Positions 19,159 to 26,833 of a DNA stretch of 64,000 nucleotides are shown here, in pieces. Origin of the DNA: Rubneribacter badeniensis. GTDB taxonomy: Bacteria > Actinomycetota > Coriobacteriia > Coriobacteriales > Eggerthellaceae. A model generated the notes under the pieces. The model ran no database searches. It was not told where the DNA came from and saw nothing but the letters and a program-made list of their open reading frames with translations. A program made the translations under genes and the position numbers. Where the stretch lies: assembly GCF_002899695.1 (NCBI RefSeq), contig NZ_PPEL01000002.1, positions 1 to 64,000 of the forward strand. The letters run 5' to 3'. Every line of letters begins with the position of its first letter. Position 1 is the first letter of the stretch.

Positions 19159-20266
19159 TCTTCTCGATCGTGGTCGTGTTCGGAGATTGTGCTGGCGCGA
19201 GAGGTTGTCCAACCTACTCCATCCGGTGCGCAGAGGCTGGAACGGGATCCCTTATCGAGGCTGTCCGAACGAGACGGCGAGCTCGCTGTTCGGGGGCTTA
19301 TCCGGGTCGCATGGAGTTGCGATGCGAACGACTATCGAGATGAGCGTGGAGAGAGCCCCTTCTTCGACGGCAAGTCGGCTGATTTCGTCGTTCTCTTCGC
19401 CGTCCGCGGATTTTCAATCCAGGTTGCAGCCGGCGTCATGACCGATGAGGATTCGGAAGAGCCCCTACGTGCGCCCGTTTCCCTCGCAACACGGATGGGA
19501 GAAGTTGTAGTTGTCGTAGTGATAAGCCGGTTATTGGGCGAACCGTTCGAGATCGAACTCTTTGAGCGCGGAATCATTGCCGAGTTCTTCTTTGGCTCAG
19601 GCGATGCCCGTGGCTCTATTGCGAGATGGTAGAAAGAACTGCGAATCTTCTCCCATGATCGTCGGATCGTCCGAGGTTCTCGTGGGCTTAGGGAGCAGAG
19701 CGAGAAACTCGCTTGTTAGGGTTCGCCGACGTTTTGATCGAAGAGCTCATGAGGCGCACCAAGCGCCGTTGGAATCTCCGAGACATCATCGCGTAAAGAG
19801 CTGCACGACGCCGAAGGCGACTTGATTTCCGCTCACGCAAGTCTTATTGGGGGATCGCAGACGGTTGGACGCTCTCGCGGGAGCTCGGCAACGCCAAGCT
19901 GGAGAAACTAGGCTGGATGAGCTTTCGCAAGCGTTATCATCGGCAAGGCATCGGGGCTAGGAACTGCTGTGTACCGAACGGCGCACACGATGGTCATTGA
20001 TTCCCGCTTCCAAAAATCAGAACTGAGTCAATAGGGAATCGGCAAGAATCAACTGCAAAAATCACGAGGCTTACGAACACCATCGAAACCGCACCATCAA
20101 GGTCTTTCGCCAAGTCTACGTCCCATACCCTTTTTCACCGGGCGATATGCGTGATCCCTTCTCGTGGGGTTTCCTTTCTCAAAAGCTGCGGCGACTTTGT
20201 GTTTGCGGTCGATTGCGGATCGGAGGCTTTCGGGGGAGGGGCGATAATCGCTCGGCTTTGCGATGC
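19159..20266. other. Decayed, lower-GC region with no intact gene
   Basis: About 1.1 kb following the restriction-modification gene. All frames on both strands are short and lack ribosome sites. Minus-strand translation around 19300-19600 reads as protein-like stretches (for example HYDNYNFSHPCCEGNG) broken by stops, which suggests a dead gene, but I cannot name the family. A 7-nt inverted repeat (GATTCCC ... GGGAATC) lies at ~20000-20040. This looks like degraded mobile or imported DNA. Confidence 0.45.
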
Positions 20267-20923
20267 TCAGAGAATGCGGCTGAGCTGCTGCTCTTTGATC
20301 ACGTTCTCGAGGGAGGTGTGGACGATGTTCGCAAACGGGCCGATGTCGGCGCGCAAGGGCCTCGACGGAAGCTCGAGGGTGCGGCGAAAGAAATAGGACA
20401 GAAACGCCCCTGTGTAGAATTCCGAGAGAAACGTCACGTTCTCCTCTTTGAGGTAGCGGTTGCTCAGGATGAAGCGCACGTCGTCTCGCAGCGCCGGCAC
20501 GTAGAGCCGGTGCAGGTACTCGCGCAGCCCGTCGGGGGTCGTGTCGCGAAGCACTTTGGCATAGAACCTTCTGCGGGATTCTATGCAATCTGCGAACGCC
20601 TCGAAGAAGGCCGCGTGGTCAAGAGAGCGCACGCCTCGTTTGGCGAACAGGTAAAACGGGTAGGACGAGGCTCCGTCTTTGCTCCTTTCCGGTTCGTACA
20701 CTAGAAGAGATTCTTCGAATCGGTTGGTCAGAACAGTGCCGAGATCTCGGCGGAAGATCCATGCGACAAGGGCGTTCTTGTCTGCGAAATGATAGTAGAA
20801 CGTCTTGCGGTTCTTGCCCGACGCCGAGACGATGTCGGAGATGGAGATCTTCTCGGGAGGCGTCGATTCGGTCAAGGCGATGAACGTTTCCCCGATAAGT
20901 TGCATCGTGTTCAGAGAGCTCAC
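20267..20923 (-). CDS. TetR/AcrR family transcriptional regulator
   Basis: A 218-aa one-component regulator. The N-terminal helix-turn-helix is clear (ISISDIVSASGKNRKTFYYHFADKNAL, residues ~26-52, with the family FYYHF at the recognition helix end). The C-terminal ligand/dimer domain is generic. The start is a GTG behind AAGGGGA. It is divergent from the OFA transporter at 21213, so it probably controls that gene and itself; the 12-nt inverted repeat at 21127-21171 in the shared promoter region is a candidate operator or message hairpin. Confidence 0.88.
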   Translation of the reverse strand: MSSLNTMQLIGETFIALTESTPPEKISISDIVSASGKNRKTFYYHFADKNALVAWIFRRDLGTVLTNRFEESLLVYEPERSKDGASSYPFYLFAKRGVRSLDHAAFFEAFADCIESRRRFYAKVLRDTTPDGLREYLHRLYVPALRDDVRFILSNRYLKEENVTFLSEFYTGAFLSYFFRRTLELPSRPLRADIGPFANIVHTSLENVIKEQQLSRIL

Positions 20924-21126
20924 GGTGTTCCCCTTCCAGCGGATGGCGAATGCTCTTCCCGACAGCTCGCCCGATCATTTCCGCTTCGGCCCCTTTTTTC
21001 TCGCAATTATAGAAAGTCCCTATTGTAATGCCATCAAATACATGATTTTGACCATAAAAAAACCAAAAGACTTAGAGGATTATATGCAGTGGGTTCGTTC
21101 TTGGTTGTTTTGCACTACTCAAGATA

Positions 21127-21171
21127 GCGCTTTCGCCTATAGAGAATCTGGCGCTCTGGAGGCGAAAGCGC
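21127..21171. promoter_or_regulatory. 12-nt perfect inverted repeat before the OFA transporter
   Basis: GCGCTTTCGCCT (21127-21138) and AGGCGAAAGCGC (21160-21171) are exact reverse complements separated by 21 nt, 42 nt ahead of the transporter start and 200 nt from the divergent TetR gene. It could be a regulator site or a stem in the transporter leader; no T-run follows. Confidence 0.6.
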
Positions 21172-21212
21172 GCATATTCCCGCAGGGAATACGTATCGAA
21201 GGAGGAAGAGAG

Positions 21213-22478
21213 TTGGGAGAAGCAACCTACACTGACAAGATGGGCGTAAAGCACGTGCTCGTCATCCTTACCGGCATCATGATCACCCTCGGATGCTCTG
21301 CCCTCGTGTTCTCCACATGGAGCGCGTTTCAGGCGGTTGTCCCCGAGGTGCTTGGCGTCGAGACGGCGACATGGGCGTTTTACGTCACGGTCCTGTACTT
21401 CGTGGAGGCGCTGTCTGCACCGTTCATCGGGCGACTGTTCGCCAAGTACGACATTCGCGTCGTCCTATCGGCTTCGGCGATCCTCGTCGGCGGCGGCTTT
21501 CTGCTCATCTCGGTTTTTAAAAGCATGTGGGTGTTCTACATCGCCGGTGCGATGATGGGCCTTGCCGAGGTCGGCCTGCTGTGGCTGGCCGTTCCGGCGC
21601 TGTGCAACAGCTGGTTCAACCAGAAGGCAGGAACCATCCAGGGCTTGTGCATGGCGTTCACCGGCATCGGCGGCGCGCTGTGGCTGCAGGTGTTCAACGC
21701 CCTGTACGCGAGCGGCAACGGCATGGACGTGTGGAGCATCTACATGGTGTGGGGCCTGATCGCCCTCGTCACCTCGCTGCCGTTCACCATCTTCTGCATC
21801 CGTAAGACGCCGCAGGAGGCGGGCGTCTTGCCGTACGGGAGGCCCTCTGTGGCGACGGGCGGCAAGGCGGTGGGCATCTCCGCCTCGAAGGCCATGAAGT
21901 CGCCGGTGTTCTACGCGGTGTTCCTGTTCGCGGGCATCATCAACCTTTTGACCATCGTGGCCCAGCAGTTCCCCAGCTACACGAAGTCGCTGACCGACGT
22001 GACGTTCGACGCGCTCGCCGTGGGCGTCATGATGTCCACGGTCATGATGGTGGCCCAGGCCGTCTGCAAGCTGGCCTTGGGCGTGTCGGCTGACAAGAGC
22101 CCCAAGATCTCGTTCTTCGCCGCGTTCGCGACCGGCGTGATCGGCGTGCTGCTCGTGTGGTTCGGGACGGGCAGCGAGATCATGCTGTACGCGGGCTCCG
22201 CGGTGTACGGCTTCTTCTTCGCCTCGTGCGTGGTGCTCGTCCCCATCGTGGTGCGTCAGATATTCGGCACGCGCGAATACACCGACATCTATTCCCGCAT
22301 CAGCCTGTTCGTGAACCTGCTCGGCGGCCTCGGATCGACCATCTGGGCGTTCATCGGAGGATCGTTCGGGTATCCTGCGGTGTTCACGGTGGCGCTCGTG
22401 CTGCTGGTCGTCGTGCTCCTGCTCGGCATGTACAGCTTCGCCAACGCGAAGTCCGTCCAGAAGGAGTGGACGGAGTAA
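21213..22478 (+). CDS. MFS transporter, OFA (oxalate/formate antiporter) type
   Basis: A 421-aa carrier with about 12 hydrophobic segments and the OFA-like opening GIMITLGCSALVFSTWSAF, a conserved loop GRLFAKYDIR between helices 2 and 3, and a central cytoplasmic loop near residue 200. Members move small carboxylates, often in exchange. The start is taken as TTG 21213 because AAGGAGG (21199-21205) stands 7 nt before it; ATG 21240 is an alternative. Its neighbours are acyl-CoA enzymes, so a role in uptake or exchange of the acid substrate of the cluster is inferred. A strong bidirectional terminator follows. Confidence 0.88.
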   Translation: MGEATYTDKMGVKHVLVILTGIMITLGCSALVFSTWSAFQAVVPEVLGVETATWAFYVTVLYFVEALSAPFIGRLFAKYDIRVVLSASAILVGGGFLLISVFKSMWVFYIAGAMMGLAEVGLLWLAVPALCNSWFNQKAGTIQGLCMAFTGIGGALWLQVFNALYASGNGMDVWSIYMVWGLIALVTSLPFTIFCIRKTPQEAGVLPYGRPSVATGGKAVGISASKAMKSPVFYAVFLFAGIINLLTIVAQQFPSYTKSLTDVTFDALAVGVMMSTVMMVAQAVCKLALGVSADKSPKISFFAAFATGVIGVLLVWFGTGSEIMLYAGSAVYGFFFASCVVLVPIVVRQIFGTREYTDIYSRISLFVNLLGGLGSTIWAFIGGSFGYPAVFTVALVLLVVVLLLGMYSFANAKSVQKEWTE

Positions 22479-22498
22479 GGGAGAGGCGAACGCTTCGG

Positions 22499-22537
22499 AA
22501 AAAAGGGCGGCCCTGCGATGCGGGGCCGCCCTTTTTT
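22499..22537. terminator. Bidirectional terminator between transporter and LysR gene
   Basis: AAAAAAGGGCGGCCC (22499-22513) pairs with GGGCCGCCCTTTTTT (22523-22537). Six A and six T flank the G/C stem, so it serves both the plus-strand transporter and the minus-strand LysR gene, which end here. Confidence 0.92.
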
Positions 22538-22598
22538 CATGCGTCGAATTCCACGGCGTCGGAGCCGAGGGCGGGATCGCGCGGCTTTGCCCTTTCCT

Positions 22599-23495
22599 TC
22601 ACGAGCACGGCCACTCGAACCGACGAGCGAACTCGATGAAGTTCTCGGTCGCCCGCGTCTTGTAGGCCCCGGTCTTGTATGCGAGGCACACCTTGTGGAA
22701 GTCGTCCTCGACTTCCACGAACCGCTTCGTGATAAGCTCGCGAAACGGCCTGAGGCCAAGCGTGTCGAGCGCGACCCCCACGGCGCCCTCCGTGCTGTCC
22801 ACCATGCTGGCCAGCGTGATCTCGTCGTTGCAGACGGGCATCGAGGGGGTCACCCCGTGCGTGCGCAAAAGCTCGGACACCTCTTTGCCGATAGGCGTCG
22901 TCTCCGGATACGTGATGATGGGGGAGGCGTCTCGCAGATCGGAGAGGCTGAGCTGGGGCCGCCAAGCCAGCTTGTGGTAGCGATGCACGACCGCCACGAG
23001 CCTTTGGGCGAGGACGGGAACGAAGGTGAGGTCGGGCTTGTTTTCGACCTGGGCGCAGAAAACGACCTCGTATCGGTCGCTTTCGAGGTCCTCAATCAAC
23101 GGAAGCGAGAGCCCTTGGCACACGTTCACGGACGCACCCTGTCCGTATTGGGCCCGGTAGGCGCTGATGAGCGCGGGGAGGTAATCGCCTTGGATGGTGT
23201 AGATGGTGCCCACGTCCACGTTCCCCGTGGGCGAGCCCGCGTGCTCCTTCGCGAGGGCGATGCCGCGTTCGAGGGCGTTGATCGCTTCGAGCGCGTGCTC
23301 GTAGAACTCCTTGCCGTAGCGCGTGAGTCGCACATGGCGCCCTTCGCGTTCGAACAGGGGTATTCCCAGCTCCCTTTCCAACGAGGCGATGGAGTTTGAC
23401 AGCGTTGGCTGGGTGATGAACAGCTCCTTCGCGGCGTTGGTGTAATGCTGCAGCTCGGCGAGCTTGCGGAAGTAGTAGAGTTGGGGAAGGTTCAT
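22599..23495 (-). CDS. LysR family regulator (paralogue 1)
   Basis: A 298-aa LysR-type regulator. The winged helix-turn-helix occupies residues ~1-60 (MNLPQLYYFRKLAELQHYTN, then AAKELFITQPTLSNSIASLE), followed by the inducer-binding domain. It is closely related to the second LysR at 25223: the first ~40 residues are almost identical. GAGGAGG precedes the ATG, and a TATACT at ~23523-23528 on the minus strand may be its -10. It lies directly downstream of the acyl-CoA dehydrogenase at 23690, and the pair probably senses a substrate or CoA ester of this cluster (inference). Confidence 0.92.
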   Translation of the reverse strand: MNLPQLYYFRKLAELQHYTNAAKELFITQPTLSNSIASLERELGIPLFEREGRHVRLTRYGKEFYEHALEAINALERGIALAKEHAGSPTGNVDVGTIYTIQGDYLPALISAYRAQYGQGASVNVCQGLSLPLIEDLESDRYEVVFCAQVENKPDLTFVPVLAQRLVAVVHRYHKLAWRPQLSLSDLRDASPIITYPETTPIGKEVSELLRTHGVTPSMPVCNDEITLASMVDSTEGAVGVALDTLGLRPFRELITKRFVEVEDDFHKVCLAYKTGAYKTRATENFIEFARRFEWPCS

Positions 23496-23575
23496 ACGTC
23501 CTCCTCGACGGTCGACAACCGCAGTATAGCGTATGGGGCCCGGCTTTTCGGGAGAACGGGGCGTTGCGAGCGAAA

Positions 23576-23606
23576 GCCCCGTGCCCTCCGAAGAGGAGCA
23601 CGGGGC
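23576..23606 (-). terminator. Hairpin downstream of acyl-CoA dehydrogenase 1
   Basis: GCCCCGTGC (23576-23584) and GCACGGGGC (23598-23606) pair perfectly around a 13-nt loop, ~85 nt past the dehydrogenase stop. On the minus strand only TTT follows, so termination would be weak. Confidence 0.5.
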
Positions 23607-23689
23607 GCGTCTTCATCCCGAGCAGTCGCCAAAGGTGCAAGCAGAGGGAACGCCGGGCACATCTGAAGGAGAGGGCGAAAGTCCGGGCC

Positions 23690-24886
23690 CTAGAAGGTGT
23701 ACTCGATCCTTCCACCGTGGTTCTGCGTCTCGCGGGCGATGGTGATGCGCTGCACGCAGGGTGCGCCCTCTTCGAGCCACATGGCGCGGCAGTCGCGATA
23801 GAGGCGCTCGGTGGGGCCGTACGGGGAATCCTCGAAGTAGCCGTCGCCGCCGAAGATCTCAAGCATCTCGTCGGAGACGAGCTTGACCGTGTCGATGGAG
23901 AAGAGCTTGCAGATGGCGGCCTTCTCGGTGACGTAGTCGTTGTGCGGATCCTTGTCGAAGTCGCGCGCGAAGTCGTAGATGGCGCAGCGCAGCACGTGGA
24001 TCATCTTCTGCATCTCGGCGATCTTCTGCTTGATCATCTGGCGCGAGGCGATGGGCTTGCCGAACGTCTTGCGGTCGTTGGCGCGCTTGAGGGAGATCTC
24101 GAGCATGCGCTGGGCCATGCCGAGGTTCGACATGGCGATGTGCACGCGGGAGACGGAGAGCGAGTGGATGGCCACCTCCATGCCCTGGCCTTCCTCGCCG
24201 AGCAGGTAGATGGGGTCGAGCTTGACGTTGGTGAACTTCAGGCCCGCATGGCCGGCGCCTTTGCAGCCCATCATGTGGGGCATGGGCACGATCTCGAATC
24301 CGGGGGCGTCGTTGGGCACGAAGAACGCGGAGAGGCGGCTGTCCTTGTCGCTGTCGGGGTCGGTGACGGCGATGACGTAGGTGAAGTCGGAGCAGTCGGT
24401 GTGGGAGATCAGCCACTTCTCGCCGTTGAGGATGTAGTTGCCGTCGGCGTCCTTGAGGGCGGTGGTGTGCAGGTCGGCGCCGGTGCCGCCGGTCTGCTCG
24501 GTGATGGCGAAGTTGCAGTAGACCGTCTTGTCCTGGAACTTGTCCATGTACTTGGCCTTGAGCTCGGGCTTGCCGTAGTCATCGAGGATGCGCCAGTTCA
24601 TGTCGGCTGCATGGTGCAGGTGCATGCGCATGCCGCCGGGGCCGCGGGAGAACTCCTCCTGCACGCGCAGGATCTCGAGTTCGTTGAGGTCCCATCCGCC
24701 GTACTCAGAGGGGAGGTAGAAGCGGTAGAGGTCGTTCTTCTTGGCGAGCTCGTAGAACTCCTCGGGGAAGGTGTTGGTCACCTCCACTTCCTTCTGGATC
24801 TCTTCGAACGGACCCTCGGCCAGCTCGCGAACCTGCTTGAGGTACGCCTCAAACTGCTCGTCGGTGATCTTGGCGTTCGGATTCAT
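23690..24886 (-). CDS. Acyl-CoA dehydrogenase 1
   Basis: FAD enzyme of 398 aa that interconverts an acyl-CoA and its 2-enoyl-CoA with electrons passed to or from ETF. FAD/substrate motifs are present: FAITEQTGGTGADLHT, GEKWLISHTD, KRANDRKTFGKPIASRQ, and EIFGGDGYFEDSP before a C-terminal LEEGAPCVQRITIAR that supplies the usual catalytic Glu. It is about three-quarters identical by eye to the enzyme at 30060. The ATG at 24886 is chosen because AAGGAGG stands 6 nt before it; an in-frame TTG lies just upstream. It is divergent from the second LysR gene across a palindromic operator-like site. Confidence 0.93.
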   Translation of the reverse strand: MNPNAKITDEQFEAYLKQVRELAEGPFEEIQKEVEVTNTFPEEFYELAKKNDLYRFYLPSEYGGWDLNELEILRVQEEFSRGPGGMRMHLHHAADMNWRILDDYGKPELKAKYMDKFQDKTVYCNFAITEQTGGTGADLHTTALKDADGNYILNGEKWLISHTDCSDFTYVIAVTDPDSDKDSRLSAFFVPNDAPGFEIVPMPHMMGCKGAGHAGLKFTNVKLDPIYLLGEEGQGMEVAIHSLSVSRVHIAMSNLGMAQRMLEISLKRANDRKTFGKPIASRQMIKQKIAEMQKMIHVLRCAIYDFARDFDKDPHNDYVTEKAAICKLFSIDTVKLVSDEMLEIFGGDGYFEDSPYGPTERLYRDCRAMWLEEGAPCVQRITIARETQNHGGRIEYTF

Positions 24887-24941
24887 GTGCAACCTCCTTA
24901 TCCTGTGGCGAGAGGACCTGTCCTAAAGCCCCCTCTCTCTG

Positions 24942-24968
24942 TTACCAGTATGCATTCCGACCTGGTAA
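24942..24968. promoter_or_regulatory. Operator-like palindrome between acyl-CoA dehydrogenase 1 and LysR 2
   Basis: TTACCAG (24942-24948) and CTGGTAA (24962-24968) are exact reverse complements 13 nt apart, and a third half-site ATACCAGG follows at 24992-24999. Interrupted dyads of this size near a divergent LysR promoter are the usual LysR target form. A related arrangement (TTACC ... TTCC ... GACCTGG) occurs ~16-45 nt upstream of the paralogous dehydrogenase at 31247. Confidence 0.55.
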
Positions 24969-25208
24969 AAATCCAATTTGCAATACAGGTGGATACCAGG
25001 GGTTTCCATTTCTGAAAACTATGATGCGCTCTGCGTGTCGGGTATGGGGGATCCTGCAGCCGGCGGCGTTCGGGAAGGGTGGCGGATGCGCGGAATCGGC
25101 TCAGTACGACGAGAGCTGGGCCCGGGATGGGGTATAATAATGCAAGCCTTCGGACGGGGGCGAAACCCTGTCAGACCGTTCCGATCACCACCCGAGGCGC
25201 GCAGCGTC

Positions 25209-25220
25209 GGGGGGGGGGGG
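25209..25220. repeat. G12 homopolymer at the ribosome site of LysR 2
   Basis: Twelve consecutive G residues end 2 nt before the ATG of the LysR gene at 25223, in the place of its Shine-Dalgarno sequence. Long G tracts are prone to slipped-strand length change, which here would alter ribosome-site spacing or promoter geometry rather than the reading frame. Confidence 0.85.
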
Positions 25221-25222
25221 CA

Positions 25223-26149
25223 ATGAATCTCTCACAGCTCTACTACTTCCGCAAACTCGCCGAGTTGCAGCATTACACCAACGCCGCGAAGGAGCTGTTC
25301 ATCACCCAGCCCGCGCTTTCCGACGCGATCCATTCGCTGCAGAAGGAGCTGGGGGTGCCGTTGTTTCGCCGTGAAGGGAGGAACGTCCGTCTGACGAGGT
25401 ACGGATCGGAGTTCGCGTCGTATGTGGACGCTGCTTTGCGCGAGCTCGACAAGGGCGTTTCGGTGATGAAGGAGTACACGGGCCGCCTGTCGGGTCGCCT
25501 GTCGATCGGGGGGCTGTACACCATCACCGGCGATTACCTTCCGGCGCTGATCGGGGCGTACGAGGCGCAGTTCGGCGACGGCGTCCAGTTCAGCGTGTCC
25601 CAGGGGTTCTCGCGCGATCTGATCAAGGGGCTGAAAGACGACGTGTACGACGTCGTGTTCGCGGCGAAGGATGCCGATGCGGCAGAGTTCGGGTGCGAGC
25701 CGGTGGTGTCTCACCAGCTGGTGGTGAGCGTGAACGCCAGGAGCCCCCTCGCGTCGCGCAAAGAGATCTCCCTCGAAGATCTGCGCGGCTTGTGCGTGTA
25801 CACGTATCGGACGGGAACGCCGATCGGCAACGAGGTGGCACGGGTGTGCGACCGGTACGACGTGCCCGTCCGTCGGGAGTTCGACGACGAGATCACGCTG
25901 GGCGGCATGGTCTCCCGTGCGACACGTCCGGAAGTGTGCGCGCTGGTCACGTACACTATCGGCTTGAAGTCGTTCAGGAATCTGACGAACATCCCCATCA
26001 CGGAGCGCGAGGTTCCCCACGACTTCCATCACGTGTACATGATGTACAAGAAAGACGAGTTCCGCGCTTGGGTATTGGAGAGCTTCATCGAGTTCGCAGC
26101 GGGGTTCATCCCTCCGAAAGGGACGATCCCCCGTTGCGGCGAGGAGTAG
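25223..26149 (+). CDS. LysR family regulator (paralogue 2)
   Basis: A 308-aa LysR-type regulator with the same N-terminal DNA-binding region as the protein encoded at 22599 (MNLSQLYYFRKLAELQHYTN) and a divergent inducer domain. The only ribosome-site candidate is the G12 run ending 2 nt before the ATG, which is atypical. It is divergent from acyl-CoA dehydrogenase 1 and probably regulates that promoter through the dyad at 24942-24968. The two LysR copies bracket the dehydrogenase, suggesting a local duplication of a regulator-enzyme pair. Confidence 0.9.
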   Translation: MNLSQLYYFRKLAELQHYTNAAKELFITQPALSDAIHSLQKELGVPLFRREGRNVRLTRYGSEFASYVDAALRELDKGVSVMKEYTGRLSGRLSIGGLYTITGDYLPALIGAYEAQFGDGVQFSVSQGFSRDLIKGLKDDVYDVVFAAKDADAAEFGCEPVVSHQLVVSVNARSPLASRKEISLEDLRGLCVYTYRTGTPIGNEVARVCDRYDVPVRREFDDEITLGGMVSRATRPEVCALVTYTIGLKSFRNLTNIPITEREVPHDFHHVYMMYKKDEFRAWVLESFIEFAAGFIPPKGTIPRCGEE

Positions 26150-26220
26150 CCCCTCCTTCGCTTTTGGTGCCGGGGCTTGCGACGGGGTGCGTGCCGCTTT
26201 TGCGACGCGCGAAAACGGCG

Positions 26221-26808
26221 CTATTTCTTTAGATTGAGAGAGCTTATGCGGTCGAGCGGGACGGCGACGATGCCGAGGCCGCGCACGCCCGCATAGAGGA
26301 CGAAGCCGTTCTTGCAGCGAAACGCGCACTCGTCGCAAGGCTTTTTGTCGCAGTAGGCGAAGGCGTCCTCGTCTCCGAGGGCGAACACGAGGGGAGGGTG
26401 CTTTTTCGGCATGACGTATTTCAGCTGCATGCCGGTGAACGTCTTGAGGCACATCCACGCCACTTCGTATCTGCTTTCCTTGGGAACGGACCACGACGCC
26501 AGCACGCAGTTGTTGTTGAAGCCTCCGTCTATGCGGTAGTCGACGCTCACTCCTTCGGGTAGCTGGTCGCGAGTCAGAAGCCTCGGACGGGCAAGGCCCG
26601 ACGGGGCGGGATCTTCCAAAAGGCTCAGGTACGGGGGCATCCCCACGAGCGTGCGCCCCGATCCGGTGTAGGATGCCTGCTGATCGCCCGACACCCCTAC
26701 GAGGACGTTGCCGTCCTCGTCAGTGAAGAAGGGGAGATCGCGTGCGTCCACGCGCGGCTTCCATGTGGCGCGAGTGCGGGTGATGCTGTACTTCTGCGCG
26801 TCGCTCAT
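26221..26808 (-). CDS. Hypothetical protein with a C-terminal four-cysteine cluster
   Basis: A 195-aa soluble protein I do not recognise. It has Cys153, Cys158, Cys161 and Cys165 (CDKKPCDECAFRC), spacing that could bind a metal or an Fe-S centre, followed by a hydrophobic C-terminal strand region. The start at 26808 is preferred over an ATG 6 nt upstream because GGAG then has normal spacing. It lies 25 nt downstream of the CoA ligase on the same strand and is almost certainly co-transcribed with it, so a role in the same pathway is likely (inference). Confidence 0.7.
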   Translation of the reverse strand: MSDAQKYSITRTRATWKPRVDARDLPFFTDEDGNVLVGVSGDQQASYTGSGRTLVGMPPYLSLLEDPAPSGLARPRLLTRDQLPEGVSVDYRIDGGFNNNCVLASWSVPKESRYEVAWMCLKTFTGMQLKYVMPKKHPPLVFALGDEDAFAYCDKKPCDECAFRCKNGFVLYAGVRGLGIVAVPLDRISSLNLKK

Positions 26809-26833
26809 CGTCATGCTCCAATCCGAGGGTCTC

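Noticed and set aside
23509-23690. Small gene in the gap between LysR 1 and acyl-CoA dehydrogenase 1
   Set aside because: Frames there overlap promoter elements and a hairpin and have no start with a ribosome site.
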